This document shows, one piece after another, positions 1-5,981 of a DNA stretch of 7,702 nucleotides. The stretch is from Clostridium sp. UBA2485 (GTDB lineage: Bacteria; Bacillota; Clostridia; Clostridiales; Clostridiaceae). The stretch covers positions 1-7,702 of the forward strand of contig NZ_DDOV01000090.1 of NCBI RefSeq assembly GCF_002341865.1, read 5' to 3'. The notes beneath the pieces were generated by a model. The model did no database searches. It was given only the letters and a program-made list of their open reading frames with translations, and was not told where the DNA came from. Within the stretch, counting starts at the first letter, position 1, and the number at the start of each line of letters is the position of its first letter. The position numbers and the translations under genes were made by a program.

Positions 1-17
1 TAATTTTCAAAGACCAA
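1..17 (-). promoter_or_regulatory. boxA-like antitermination site of rRNA leader
   Basis: On the minus strand this reads TTGGTCTTTGAAAATTA, which resembles the boxA sequence (TGCTCTTTGAAAA) found in Bacillus and Clostridium rRNA leaders, where the Nus factors bind for antitermination. It lies about 30 to 50 bases downstream of a very strong promoter. This supports an rRNA operon beginning just beyond the left edge. The rRNA itself is not in the window, so the assignment is an inference. Confidence 0.6.
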
Positions 18-32
18 GTTTTAATTTTTTTG

Positions 33-48
33 GTCTGTCCTCAGACCG
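33..48 (-). other. leader hairpin of the rRNA-type transcript
   Basis: A perfect 6-bp stem (GGTCTG / CAGACC) with a 4-base loop sits at or next to the predicted 5' end of the leftward transcript. The loop-proximal arm (tggtct, 32-37) can also pair with agacca at 11-16, so two alternative hairpins are possible. The run of A rather than U after the first stem on the minus strand makes a terminator unlikely. Processing or 5' protection of the leader is a guess. Confidence 0.5.
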
Positions 49-55
49 CTTAATC

Positions 56-108
56 ATCTTATCATCTGCATTTAGTTTTGTCAACAACTTTTTTAAAAAG
101 TTTTTAAC
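56..108 (-). promoter_or_regulatory. strong promoter with UP-like element, probably rrn
   Basis: A perfect -35 TTGACA (79-84) is followed after exactly 17 bases by the -10 box TAAGAT (56-61), reading leftward. Upstream of the -35 (85-108) is an A/T tract on the minus strand of the kind that contacts the alpha subunit in rRNA promoters. The predicted start is near 49. With the boxA-like sequence downstream, this is best read as the promoter of an rRNA operon that leaves the window on the left. A tRNA cluster promoter is the alternative. Confidence 0.8.
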
Positions 109-220
109 TCAACTGTGTGCTTGATAACTTAAGCATCGTATGCACCTTAGCGCCGACGACTTATTCATAATAACATGTTATAATTCATCCAAATATAATT
201 ATTTGCATTTTGTATAAGAA

Positions 221-260
221 TTATCCTAAAAAATCTTAAATTATCTCAAAAAATCTTTAA
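221..260. repeat. 20-base tandem direct repeat, two units
   Basis: TTATCCTAAAAAATCTTAAA (221-240) is followed directly by TTATCTCAAAAAATCTTTAA (241-260), with 17 of 20 positions identical. In DNA this AT-rich, chance similarity is easier than usual, but the head-to-tail junction is exact. The repeat lies about 135 bases upstream of the rrn-type -35 box. No function is evident. Confidence 0.55.
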
Positions 261-332
261 ATTCCTTATACTGATACACCTGGTAATGTTTTAGGTTAAA
301 ATAATAAGATTTTCTTTAAATTGAACATCATA

Positions 333-424
333 GGATAGATTATTTTATTAAGTAAGCCTTAAAATTAAAAAAGTTTTATATTAAATCAAGTATCTTTAAT
401 ATAAAAGCTTTTAATAATCTATCC
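333..424. repeat. large branched stem-loop with nested hairpins
   Basis: An outer perfect 12-bp stem (ggatagattatt 333-344 with aataatctatcc 413-424) encloses an inner stem, ttttatattaaa 374-385 with tttaatataaaa 395-406. The inner stem has a 9-base loop and extends outward by five more pairs after one bulged base (g407). Between the outer and inner left arms is a smaller inverted repeat, ttaag/cttaa. A three-way junction is therefore possible in RNA of either strand. The inner core is shared with the stem-loop at 536-576. There is no U-tract, so it is not a typical terminator. Confidence 0.6.
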
Positions 425-535
425 ATAGTTTTAGCTATATTTATAGTCCTCCACAAATAATCTAGCCTTCTCTCGACCTTCATTATTTGTCTACATTAGC
501 AGTAGTTCCAATTATTAGCTTAATACTAAATTAAA

Positions 536-576
536 GACGTGTTATATTAAAGTACATAATTTTAATATAACACGTC
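536..576 (-). repeat. 16-bp perfect stem-loop
   Basis: The arms gacgtgttatattaaa (536-551) and its exact reverse complement (561-576) flank a 9-base loop. On the minus strand the stem is followed by CTTTAATTTAG, a weak T-rich tail, so it could end transcripts coming from the DUF4438 gene. Its inner ten bases and loop length equal those of the inner hairpin at 374-406, which suggests a dispersed stem-loop repeat instead. Both readings are open. Confidence 0.6.
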
Positions 577-579
577 CTA

Positions 580-715
580 CTAATCTGTTCCCTGCTTTAA
601 TTTATCCTTAACTATAGTTCTATGTGTTATTCCTAGTCTAGATACATAAAAAAACTAACAAATCATAGATATTAAACTATTTTCTATCTAGCAACTTAGT
701 GTAATACAAAATAGT
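580..715 (-). pseudogene. remnant of a Fis-type helix-turn-helix protein
   Basis: Two minus-strand frames give adjoining protein-like pieces. The first (from 715) reads TILYYTKLLDRK, a TAG stop, then FNIYDLLVFLCI and a stop at 638-640. Near 641-654 the other frame takes over and reads YVSRLGITHRTIVKDKLKQG plus TD before a double stop at 577-582. The second piece resembles the C-terminal Fis-family helix-turn-helix of sigma-54-dependent and related regulators, which typically ends LLGIsrrTLyrKLKkyGi. There is no start codon, and at least one stop and one frameshift interrupt it, so it would be a decayed C-terminus. Chance cannot be excluded for so short a match, and part of it overlaps the inverted repeat at 669-722. 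Confidence 0.35.
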
Positions 716-722
716 CTAATAT
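669..722. repeat. 15-bp near-perfect inverted repeat
   Basis: atattaaactatttt (669-683) pairs with aaaatagtctaatat (708-722) at 14 of 15 positions, with a 24-base loop. It lies 44 bases beyond the DUF4438 stop codon. A weaker 5-bp hairpin (746-761, tgtct/agaca, with TTTTC after it on the minus strand) lies between the two. Either could contribute to the 3' end of the DUF4438 transcript, but neither has a good U-tract. Confidence 0.45.
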
Positions 723-765
723 ACTAGCTTATTATTTTTTGAAAATGTCTTAACTTAGACACCTT

Positions 766-1620
766 TTATTTCTTCATGCAATTACCTATATTGGCATCTT
801 TGTCAATTATACCTTCAATAATAGGCTTTTTACTAGTAATGATTGTTGTAATTCCTGGTCCATGCCCAGCTTTTACACAATCACTATGAATAACAACTCC
901 AATACTTACAGCTCCTTTTAAAAATCCTCTTCCATAAGTATTATCACAATCCTCAAGTAAAACCAAATCTCCAAACTTTAATTTATCTAAGCTTAATCTT
1001 TTTATTTCTTCTGTATCAGCAGTCATTATATCATAATCTCCTGTATATGCATTTGATGAGCCAATTCCTGAACCCATAAGATATGGTGGAACTTTAGCAA
1101 CAACAGGAACTTGTAACTTACCATCTTTTTCTGTAATTCCTAGCTTTTCAAATAAATCTGGATCTATACTCATAAGTTGTACATCTTCAAATCCTTCTAA
1201 TTTTAAACCTTGTCCATATGCTTTGATTAGTATTTTATCGTCTATAGCTAAATTTTCTAAATCCTCTTTTTCAAAACAAATCATAACATGTTCTATTCCA
1301 CCATGCATGCCAGTTACATAACCTTTTGCACCTTTTCCATCTCCTGAAACAACCTTTGCTTCATTTCCTATACATGCAAATGTCATCAATGCTGCATTTT
1401 CTGTTGTATTCTCATTTCTAATTGACACACCAGGCTCAACATGATCACCTACCCATCCAAAGGCTGAATCTCCAATGCTCACGTTGTAAGAAATCCCTCC
1501 TGTAGCTGGCAGTATCATAGGTACTCCCTCATGAGTTATTCTATAATTTCCACCTAGTGGATGATGTATTTGACCTTGAACTGACCATTTAACAATCTTT
1601 TCTTTATTTGTTCTTAACAT
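766..1620 (-). CDS. DUF4438 domain-containing protein
   Basis: The 284-residue product is a full-length member of the uncharacterised DUF4438 family, recognised from its glycine- and aspartate-rich blocks: GDSAFGWVGDHVEPG (50-64), GDGKGAKGYVTGMHGG (93-108), GSGIGSSNAYTGDYDI (183-198), and a C-terminal NTYGRGFLKGAVSIGVV region with HSDCVKAGHGPG (245-256). No biochemical function is established that I know of. It has no signal peptide or membrane segment, so it is predicted to be cytosolic. The ATG at 1618-1620 is preceded at 7 bases by GAGGGGG (1628-1634), which fixes the start. It lies 242 bases downstream of the aminotransferase gene in the same direction. Whether they are cotranscribed is unclear, because no terminator or good promoter is visible between them. 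A role in amino acid or keto acid metabolism can only be inferred from that neighbour. Confidence 0.9.
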   Translation of the reverse strand: MLRTNKEKIVKWSVQGQIHHPLGGNYRITHEGVPMILPATGGISYNVSIGDSAFGWVGDHVEPGVSIRNENTTENAALMTFACIGNEAKVVSGDGKGAKGYVTGMHGGIEHVMICFEKEDLENLAIDDKILIKAYGQGLKLEGFEDVQLMSIDPDLFEKLGITEKDGKLQVPVVAKVPPYLMGSGIGSSNAYTGDYDIMTADTEEIKRLSLDKLKFGDLVLLEDCDNTYGRGFLKGAVSIGVVIHSDCVKAGHGPGITTIITSKKPIIEGIIDKDANIGNCMKK

Positions 1621-1637
1621 ATAATTTCCCCCTCATA

Positions 1638-1651
1638 TTTAAGCGCTTTAT
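1638..1651 (-). promoter_or_regulatory. cre-like palindrome upstream of DUF4438 gene
   Basis: On the minus strand this reads ATAAAGCGCTTAAA. The AAGCGCTT centre (1641-1648) is a perfect palindrome matching the core of the CcpA-binding cre site (TGAAAGCGCTTTCA), but the outer TG and CA positions do not match. It stands 4 bases upstream of the ribosome binding site, where a bound repressor would block transcription. This is a candidate only. Confidence 0.35.
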
Positions 1652-1862
1652 CATATAATTTCTTTATTCTATAAAATCGTTAATTTTATAATCTTTCTCT
1701 GAGAATAGAATTTTGTTGTTATAACATAGTAATTATTCTATCTCATCGTAATCTAATAAATTTGTTATATCTTTTTTACTATGATTTATTACATCTTCAT
1801 GTTTTAAATAGTTAGAGTTATCAATAGCTTAAATACAAACTATATAAAACTCATATTTAATT

Positions 1863-3002
1863 CTATAAATATTTATTAAAGCATTGTACTAAAGACTTAT
1901 CAGTATTATATCCTAAATCTCTAAGTGCCTTTTCTAAAATATTTAATACATATACTAATCGTTCTTCTCTAGCATTTTCACCCATATGAGCTATTCTAAC
2001 AACTTTACCTTTTACAAATCCAAAAGAAGCTGACATTAATACATTATATTTATTGAACATATGAGATACCAATTCATCTGCATCTATTCCTTCTGGAAGT
2101 GCTACCGCTGTTACTGTATTAGCTTGTCCTTTTATTATAAACAGCTCTAATCCAAATTCTTTAACTGATTTTCTAATAGCATTAGCATATTTTTTATGTC
2201 TTTCAATAACATTATCTATTCCCTCTTCTATTACATTATCCACTGCTACCCTAAGTCCCATAATGTCGCTTATAGGCATTGTATAAGGAAACCACTTTTT
2301 CTCATAATAATCTTTCCATATTGTTAGATTACAATAGAATCCTATAATTGGAGCTTTTCTGTTTTCCATAGCCTTATAGGCATCTTCACTAATTGATAGT
2401 ATTGTTAATCCTGGTGGCGCTGAAAATGCTTTTTGAGAACCACCTAATACAATATCCACTTTCCAATCATCTACTTTTAAAGGTTCTCCTACCATAGCAG
2501 CAACACTATCTACAACTGTAATTATTCCGTATTCCTTTAATAATGGACATATTTTACTTATATCATTTAAAAGTCCTGAAGGAGTATCACAATGGACTAT
2601 AGTTGCATATTTAAAATTATTATCCTTCTCTAAAAACTTTCTTAAAGCTTCTATATCTATTTCTTCCTGTCTATCTACGCTATAATATACAGGTTCTCCA
2701 CCATATATTTTAACAAAATCGCCAAAACCTTCTCCAAAAACTCCATTATTTAATATAAGTACTCTATCATTTGTCTCTGTTAATGACGCACAAGCAGCCT
2801 CAAGTCCTAATATTCCTTCACCACTTAATATATACACATCATTGCTAGTGCCTATTATTTCCCCTATTTTTTCACAGGTCTCCTTGTAAAAATCATAAAA
2901 ATGTATATCTAAATCTGGATTAGTGGCTTCCATAGCTCTAGCTAAACGAACATTCTCTCTAACCTCTGTTGGACCAGGTGTAAATACATAAGGTTTATTC
3001 AT
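1863..3002 (-). CDS. class V PLP aminotransferase, alanine-glyoxylate type
   Basis: This 379-residue protein belongs to fold-type I PLP enzymes of aminotransferase class V, close to alanine/serine-glyoxylate aminotransferases, and has the usual length. Visible landmarks are the N-terminal TPGPTEV (8-14), LSGEGILGLEAA (59-70) in the cofactor phosphate-binding region, HCDTPSG (137-143), VVDSVAA with Asp165 for the pyridine nitrogen, GSQKAFSAPPGLT with Lys191 as the Schiff-base lysine, and VRIAHMG (335-341), whose arginine is expected to bind the substrate carboxylate. The donor and acceptor cannot be read from the sequence, so no symbol is given. It is cytosolic. The ATG at 3000-3002 follows AAAAGGAGT (3009-3017) at 6 bases. 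It lies 161 bases from the acetyltransferase gene upstream and 242 bases from the DUF4438 gene downstream. Confidence 0.92.
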   Translation of the reverse strand: MNKPYVFTPGPTEVRENVRLARAMEATNPDLDIHFYDFYKETCEKIGEIIGTSNDVYILSGEGILGLEAACASLTETNDRVLILNNGVFGEGFGDFVKIYGGEPVYYSVDRQEEIDIEALRKFLEKDNNFKYATIVHCDTPSGLLNDISKICPLLKEYGIITVVDSVAAMVGEPLKVDDWKVDIVLGGSQKAFSAPPGLTILSISEDAYKAMENRKAPIIGFYCNLTIWKDYYEKKWFPYTMPISDIMGLRVAVDNVIEEGIDNVIERHKKYANAIRKSVKEFGLELFIIKGQANTVTAVALPEGIDADELVSHMFNKYNVLMSASFGFVKGKVVRIAHMGENAREERLVYVLNILEKALRDLGYNTDKSLVQCFNKYL

Positions 3003-3043
3003 ATTAACACTCCTTTTCTGTATAACTCTTGCATTAGGTAATC

Positions 3044-3049
3044 ATTATA
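3044..3049 (-). promoter_or_regulatory. candidate -10 box for the aminotransferase gene
   Basis: A perfect TATAAT lies 42 bases upstream of the start codon, and a second TATAAT sits at 3062-3067. Neither has a good -35 box at 16 to 18 bases (the best for the first is TGCGAT), so the exact promoter is unsure. A promoter here would make the aminotransferase a unit separate from the upstream operon. Confidence 0.3.
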
Positions 3050-3163
3050 GTATCTTCTAATATTATATCGCATTTAATTATGCTAAATAAAAATAAGATA
3101 ATTATAATCACTAGTTTATAAAATTAGTCATACATACAATTAATATAGACTTTTTCTTTTTTG

Positions 3164-3706
3164 TTATTTCTTCATTTTAAGCCATTCATTCTTTTTTATA
3201 CTCATCTCATATAAATTCCAATATTTATTTCCTACAACCCTAGCATTTTCAGTAAATTTTGTCTTTTTAAAACCTACTTTTTCATAACATCTTATCGCAC
3301 CATGATTAAAATCAAATACCCCTAAAGTAATTTCTTCTAATAAAAAGGTATTAAAACCTATATTTAATATCTCATCTATTGCCGCTGTGCCAATACCTTT
3401 ACCTCTTATAGATTCTTCACCTATAAGAAATCTTACTATTCTTCCTATTTTATTTGCATTATCTGTTTTAATTAATTGAATAATTCCAATGATTTCATTA
3501 CTTTCTGTATAGATAATTTTATATATAAATACTTGTGATTCCTCTTTATCAGATATGTTTTTAAAATTCTCAGCTATTTGATCCTTTGTTATAGGATGCT
3601 TATATGTTGGTCCTGCCCATTGCATTAAATATTCCGGGGAAGTATCTTCATTCCATTTTATTATCTTATCAAAGTCTTCTTCTAACAAATATTCTAATTT
3701 TACCAT
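3164..3706 (-). CDS. GNAT family N-acetyltransferase, RimJ/RimL-like
   Basis: The 180-residue product is a complete GNAT-fold acetyltransferase of the Acetyltransf_3 (RimJ/RimL-like) type. The acetyl-CoA binding motif A is RGKGIGTAAI (101-110), giving the R-x-x-G-x-G pyrophosphate loop. It is followed by NHGAIRCYEKVGF (134-146), which contains the conserved Asn and Tyr of motif B. The acceptor substrate is unknown; in this family it ranges from protein N-termini to small amines and antibiotics. There is no signal peptide. The ATG at 3704-3706 lies 6 bases after the stop of the serine hydrolase gene, and its ribosome binding site AAAGGT (3715-3720) lies across that stop codon, so the pair is very likely translationally coupled. 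No clear terminator follows, and some readthrough into the aminotransferase gene is possible. Confidence 0.9.
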   Translation of the reverse strand: MVKLEYLLEEDFDKIIKWNEDTSPEYLMQWAGPTYKHPITKDQIAENFKNISDKEESQVFIYKIIYTESNEIIGIIQLIKTDNANKIGRIVRFLIGEESIRGKGIGTAAIDEILNIGFNTFLLEEITLGVFDFNHGAIRCYEKVGFKKTKFTENARVVGNKYWNLYEMSIKKNEWLKMKK

Positions 3707-3712
3707 AGCTAT

Positions 3713-4783
3713 CTACCTTTCATATAAGCATTTCATTATAGTATTACCAAAATCTTTAACATCTCTTAAATAATCATACCCTTTAGGATTGCCTTTTTTA
3801 TTGTACATTCTAACTGCTACTAATTCTTCACTAGGAATTACTAATACACATGCTCCTGTATTACCTAAAATTTGATATGATCCTTTAGGTACTAATTCTC
3901 CTAATTCACTTTTTTTGCACTCTCTAGTTTTTACCCACCATAAAAATCCGTTCTCCGGGAGTTCTCTATCTTCCAAATATGGACTTTGAAGAGAAGTAGT
4001 TAAATCAAATATTTCCTTAGGAAGTACTTCTACTTCATTGATGGTACCTTTTTTTAGATGAATATATCCCCAATAAGCTAATTCTCTAGATGAAACATAT
4101 AAATTTTTGTCATACCCTCCCCCTGTAGAACTCTTTGTAACCCCGCTTACTGGTTCCTCTTCTGGATTGAAAATAATTAACACTTGATCTTCTTTTATTT
4201 CTATCTCCCAGCCTGTTTCTGACAAATTAAAAGGATTAAAAACAGTTTCTTGTAATATTTGGGATACAGTTTTTTCTGTAGTAGTTTCTACTATATCTGT
4301 TAATAGTTTTATTCCCTCATTCACATATTCCCAATTTGTATCACAAGGAAAGTCTCTAATTAAGTTTCTATTTTCATCACTATTTAAACCATGGGTATGA
4401 GTTAATAAATGTCTAATAGTGGTTTTATCTATTACACCCTTATCTAAATTTGGTAAATAATCAATTACATAATCATCAATGCTATGTATATGTTTATTTA
4501 ATAAGGCATAAGCAACTGCAAATCCTATATAGCTTTTTCTTGCAGATGCAACATTAAATCTAGATTTGCAATCTATCTTTCTAGCAAATTCTTTGTGGGA
4601 ATGCTGACCAAAATACTTTTCTGTAACTATCTTATCTTTATGTATTATAAAGACTGATGAAGCAGAGGCTTTAATAAAATCTCCTGTATTTTTAACTTTA
4701 TTTACTACCTCATCAAAAATATGATTTTCTTCTTTTTTTACATTATCTCTAATATTAATATTACTTTTAATGAAATTAATCAT
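3713..4783 (-). CDS. beta-lactamase family serine hydrolase, cytosolic
   Basis: The 356-residue protein has the serine beta-lactamase/penicillin-binding-protein fold of the class C/esterase group. Ser80 and Lys83 form the SxxK motif (NVASARKS). LLTHTHGL (126-133) matches the common LLTHTSGL signature of the family. Tyr153 and Asn155 (WEYVNEG) form the YxN motif. GNTGACVLVIP (307-317) corresponds to the third motif, with Asn where His or Lys is common. The N-terminus is polar, with no signal peptide or lipobox, so unlike resistance beta-lactamases it should stay in the cytosol; esterase or peptidase activity is more plausible than drug resistance. The ATG at 4781-4783 follows AAAGGGTG (4791-4798) at 7 bases. 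It is the first gene of a two-gene operon with the acetyltransferase, driven by the promoter at 4834-4862. Confidence 0.9.
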   Translation of the reverse strand: MINFIKSNINIRDNVKKEENHIFDEVVNKVKNTGDFIKASASSVFIIHKDKIVTEKYFGQHSHKEFARKIDCKSRFNVASARKSYIGFAVAYALLNKHIHSIDDYVIDYLPNLDKGVIDKTTIRHLLTHTHGLNSDENRNLIRDFPCDTNWEYVNEGIKLLTDIVETTTEKTVSQILQETVFNPFNLSETGWEIEIKEDQVLIIFNPEEEPVSGVTKSSTGGGYDKNLYVSSRELAYWGYIHLKKGTINEVEVLPKEIFDLTTSLQSPYLEDRELPENGFLWWVKTRECKKSELGELVPKGSYQILGNTGACVLVIPSEELVAVRMYNKKGNPKGYDYLRDVKDFGNTIMKCLYER

Positions 4784-4833
4784 AATACGTCACCCTTTTA
4801 ACATGATTTTTTATAAAACATTCTATATTTATA

Positions 4834-4862
4834 ATTATAACCCTTCCATAACATAGTGTTAA
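4834..4862 (-). promoter_or_regulatory. vegetative promoter of hydrolase-acetyltransferase operon
   Basis: TTAACA (4857-4862), a 17-base spacer and a perfect TATAAT (4834-4839) match the housekeeping sigma factor consensus at 11 of 12 positions. Transcription would start near 4827, giving a leader of about 45 bases before the hydrolase start codon. It lies between the surE terminator and the hydrolase gene, so the operon is independent of surE. Confidence 0.75.
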
Positions 4863-4909
4863 ATTATTTTTCTTTATTTTATTACATATCTTAATTTACT
4901 TATAAATAG

Positions 4910-4931
4910 AAAAAGAGCTGTTAAGCTCTTT
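4910..4931 (-). terminator. intrinsic terminator of surE
   Basis: A perfect 8-bp stem AAAGAGCT/AGCTCTTT with a 4-base loop is followed on the minus strand by TTTTTC. It starts about 30 bases after the surE stop codon and has the classic form of a Rho-independent terminator. Confidence 0.85.
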
Positions 4932-4961
4932 AGGTGAATAAAAGAATATACCTTAATATAT

Positions 4962-5708
4962 TTAAAACATTTCTCTTACATCTTCTAATATATTAAAATT
5001 AGTTAAATCGTAGTGAAGAGGAGTTAGGGTTATATACCCTTTTTTAATATTATAAACATCTGTTTCCTCAGTATCATTATCTTCTAATATACCTTTTATT
5101 TCTAAACTCCTTGTACCATCCTCATTTAAATTCTCTATAAAAATGTTTTTATAATTTCTTTTTCCTATTCTACATACTTTTATTTCATTTTTAATATTTT
5201 TATCTATAGGTGGTATATTTATATTTAGTACTATATCATTTTTAAATTTACATTCTTTAGCTTTTGCTACTATATCTAATGCTATTTTAGCCGCTAAATC
5301 ATAACTTTCATCTTTTCCATCACAAGAAAATGCAACTGAAGGTACTTTTAATATTGCTGCTTCAACAGCTGCAGATACGGTCCCAGAATAAATTACATCT
5401 GTTCCTAAATTATATCCTTCATTAGCTCCTGAAATTACCAAATCTACTTTATTTTCAACTAACTTCATAAGTCCTACTCTTGTGCAATCCGCTGGAGTAC
5501 CACTTACACTGAAAGCCTTAGACTTTATTCCATCTAATTTTTCCTCTTTAATTATAAGCGGGGCTGTTATTGTAATAGAGTGACTACTAGCGCTTCTTTG
5601 CATATTAGGTGCTACAATTATTACCTCATGATATTTCTCAAGTTCTCTAGCTAATGTTTGTATTCCTTTTGCAAATATTCCATCATCGTTTGTTAGCAAT
5701 ATTCTCAT
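4962..5708 (-). CDS. surE: 5'/3'-nucleotidase SurE
   Basis: SurE is a metal-dependent phosphatase that dephosphorylates nucleoside 5'- and 3'-monophosphates, and in some species short polyphosphate, in the cytosol. The 248 residues are normal for the family. The N-terminal MRILLTNDDGIFAKGI carries the metal-binding Asp8 and Asp9. QRSASSHSIT (37-46) holds the serine ligand. FSVSGTPADCTRVG (66-79), VISGANEGYNLGTD with Asn96, and VIYSGTVSAAVEAA (105-118) complete the active site, and GYITLTPLHYDLTN (224-237) is the usual C-terminal segment. Position 95 is Ala where Ile is more common (SGINxG). The ATG at 5706-5708 follows TAGGAGGAT (5715-5723), an almost perfect ribosome binding site. It is flanked by terminators on both sides and is probably monocistronic. 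Confidence 0.96.
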   Translation of the reverse strand: MRILLTNDDGIFAKGIQTLARELEKYHEVIIVAPNMQRSASSHSITITAPLIIKEEKLDGIKSKAFSVSGTPADCTRVGLMKLVENKVDLVISGANEGYNLGTDVIYSGTVSAAVEAAILKVPSVAFSCDGKDESYDLAAKIALDIVAKAKECKFKNDIVLNINIPPIDKNIKNEIKVCRIGKRNYKNIFIENLNEDGTRSLEIKGILEDNDTEETDVYNIKKGYITLTPLHYDLTNFNILEDVREMF

Positions 5709-5754
5709 ATATAAATCCTCCTAAACTCTATGTTTTACCTTATACTATGATTAC

Positions 5755-5783
5755 TTATCACATCATTATTTATCATATCATTA
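5755..5783 (-). repeat. 14-base tandem repeat in the surE promoter region
   Basis: ttatcacatcatta (5755-5768) and ttatcatatcatta (5770-5783) differ at one position and are separated by a single base. On the minus strand the upstream unit contains TGATATGAT (5772-5780), an extended -10 type sequence, so the units might be paired binding sites overlapping the surE promoter. A second possible -10, TATAAG, lies at 5739-5744. Neither has a convincing -35 box. Confidence 0.5.
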
Positions 5784-5842
5784 ATTTTAACCTATATATT
5801 TTCTTTTTAACATTAAAAATATAGAAGATAAAATTTCTAATA

Positions 5843-5888
5843 GAAAAGTGTCCTAAAAAGCAATTGTTAGATTGCCTTTTAGGACACT
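5843..5888 (-). terminator. long hairpin terminator of gap
   Basis: The 18-base arms (5847-5864 and 5871-5888) are complementary at 17 of 18 positions, with a 6-base loop. On the minus strand the stem ends AGGACAC and runs into TTTTCTATT. It stands 94 bases past the gap stop codon and ends that transcript before surE. The stem is unusually long for a terminator, so it might also protect the 3' end. Confidence 0.8.
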
Positions 5889-5981
5889 GCAAAATAGTTA
5901 ATTTATGAATTTGAATTGAAATAAAGTAATTAATATTTAATAATATAAAATTTTATTATTTATCTTCATAGTAACAATGTC

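Larger units (their letters stand above)
109..579. other. gene-free region upstream of the rrn-type promoter
   Basis: No convincing gene is visible. The stretch holds, in order: a GC-richer block at 132-160, a 12-bp palindrome ATAACATGTTAT (170-181), a 20-base imperfect tandem repeat (221-260), a branched stem-loop (333-424), a 9-bp inverted repeat (453-461 with 482-490) and a 16-bp perfect stem-loop (536-576). An ATG-started 35-codon frame on the minus strand (376-483) reads as a basic, partly hydrophobic peptide beginning MKVERRLDYLWR. It has no ribosome binding site and overlaps the branched stem-loop, so I do not call it a gene. Confidence 0.6.

Noticed and set aside
109..168. 19-codon ATG-started frame on the minus strand across the GC-richer block
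   Set aside because: It has no ribosome binding site, it lies just upstream of and runs up to the UP-like tract of the rrn-type promoter, and it is too short to judge.
1..765. CRISPR array or phage attachment site near the rRNA/tRNA ends
   Set aside because: The repeats present are only two copies each, without regular spacers, and there is no integrase gene or duplicated tRNA end in the window.
3713..4783. Antibiotic-resistance beta-lactamase
   Set aside because: The fold and active-site motifs match, but there is no export signal and the third motif is of the esterase-like type, so resistance is not supported.
5847..5888. Long hairpin beyond gap considered as paired ends of an insertion sequence or a miniature element
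   Set aside because: The arms are only 6 bases apart, there is no target duplication, and the position and T-rich tail fit a terminator of gap.
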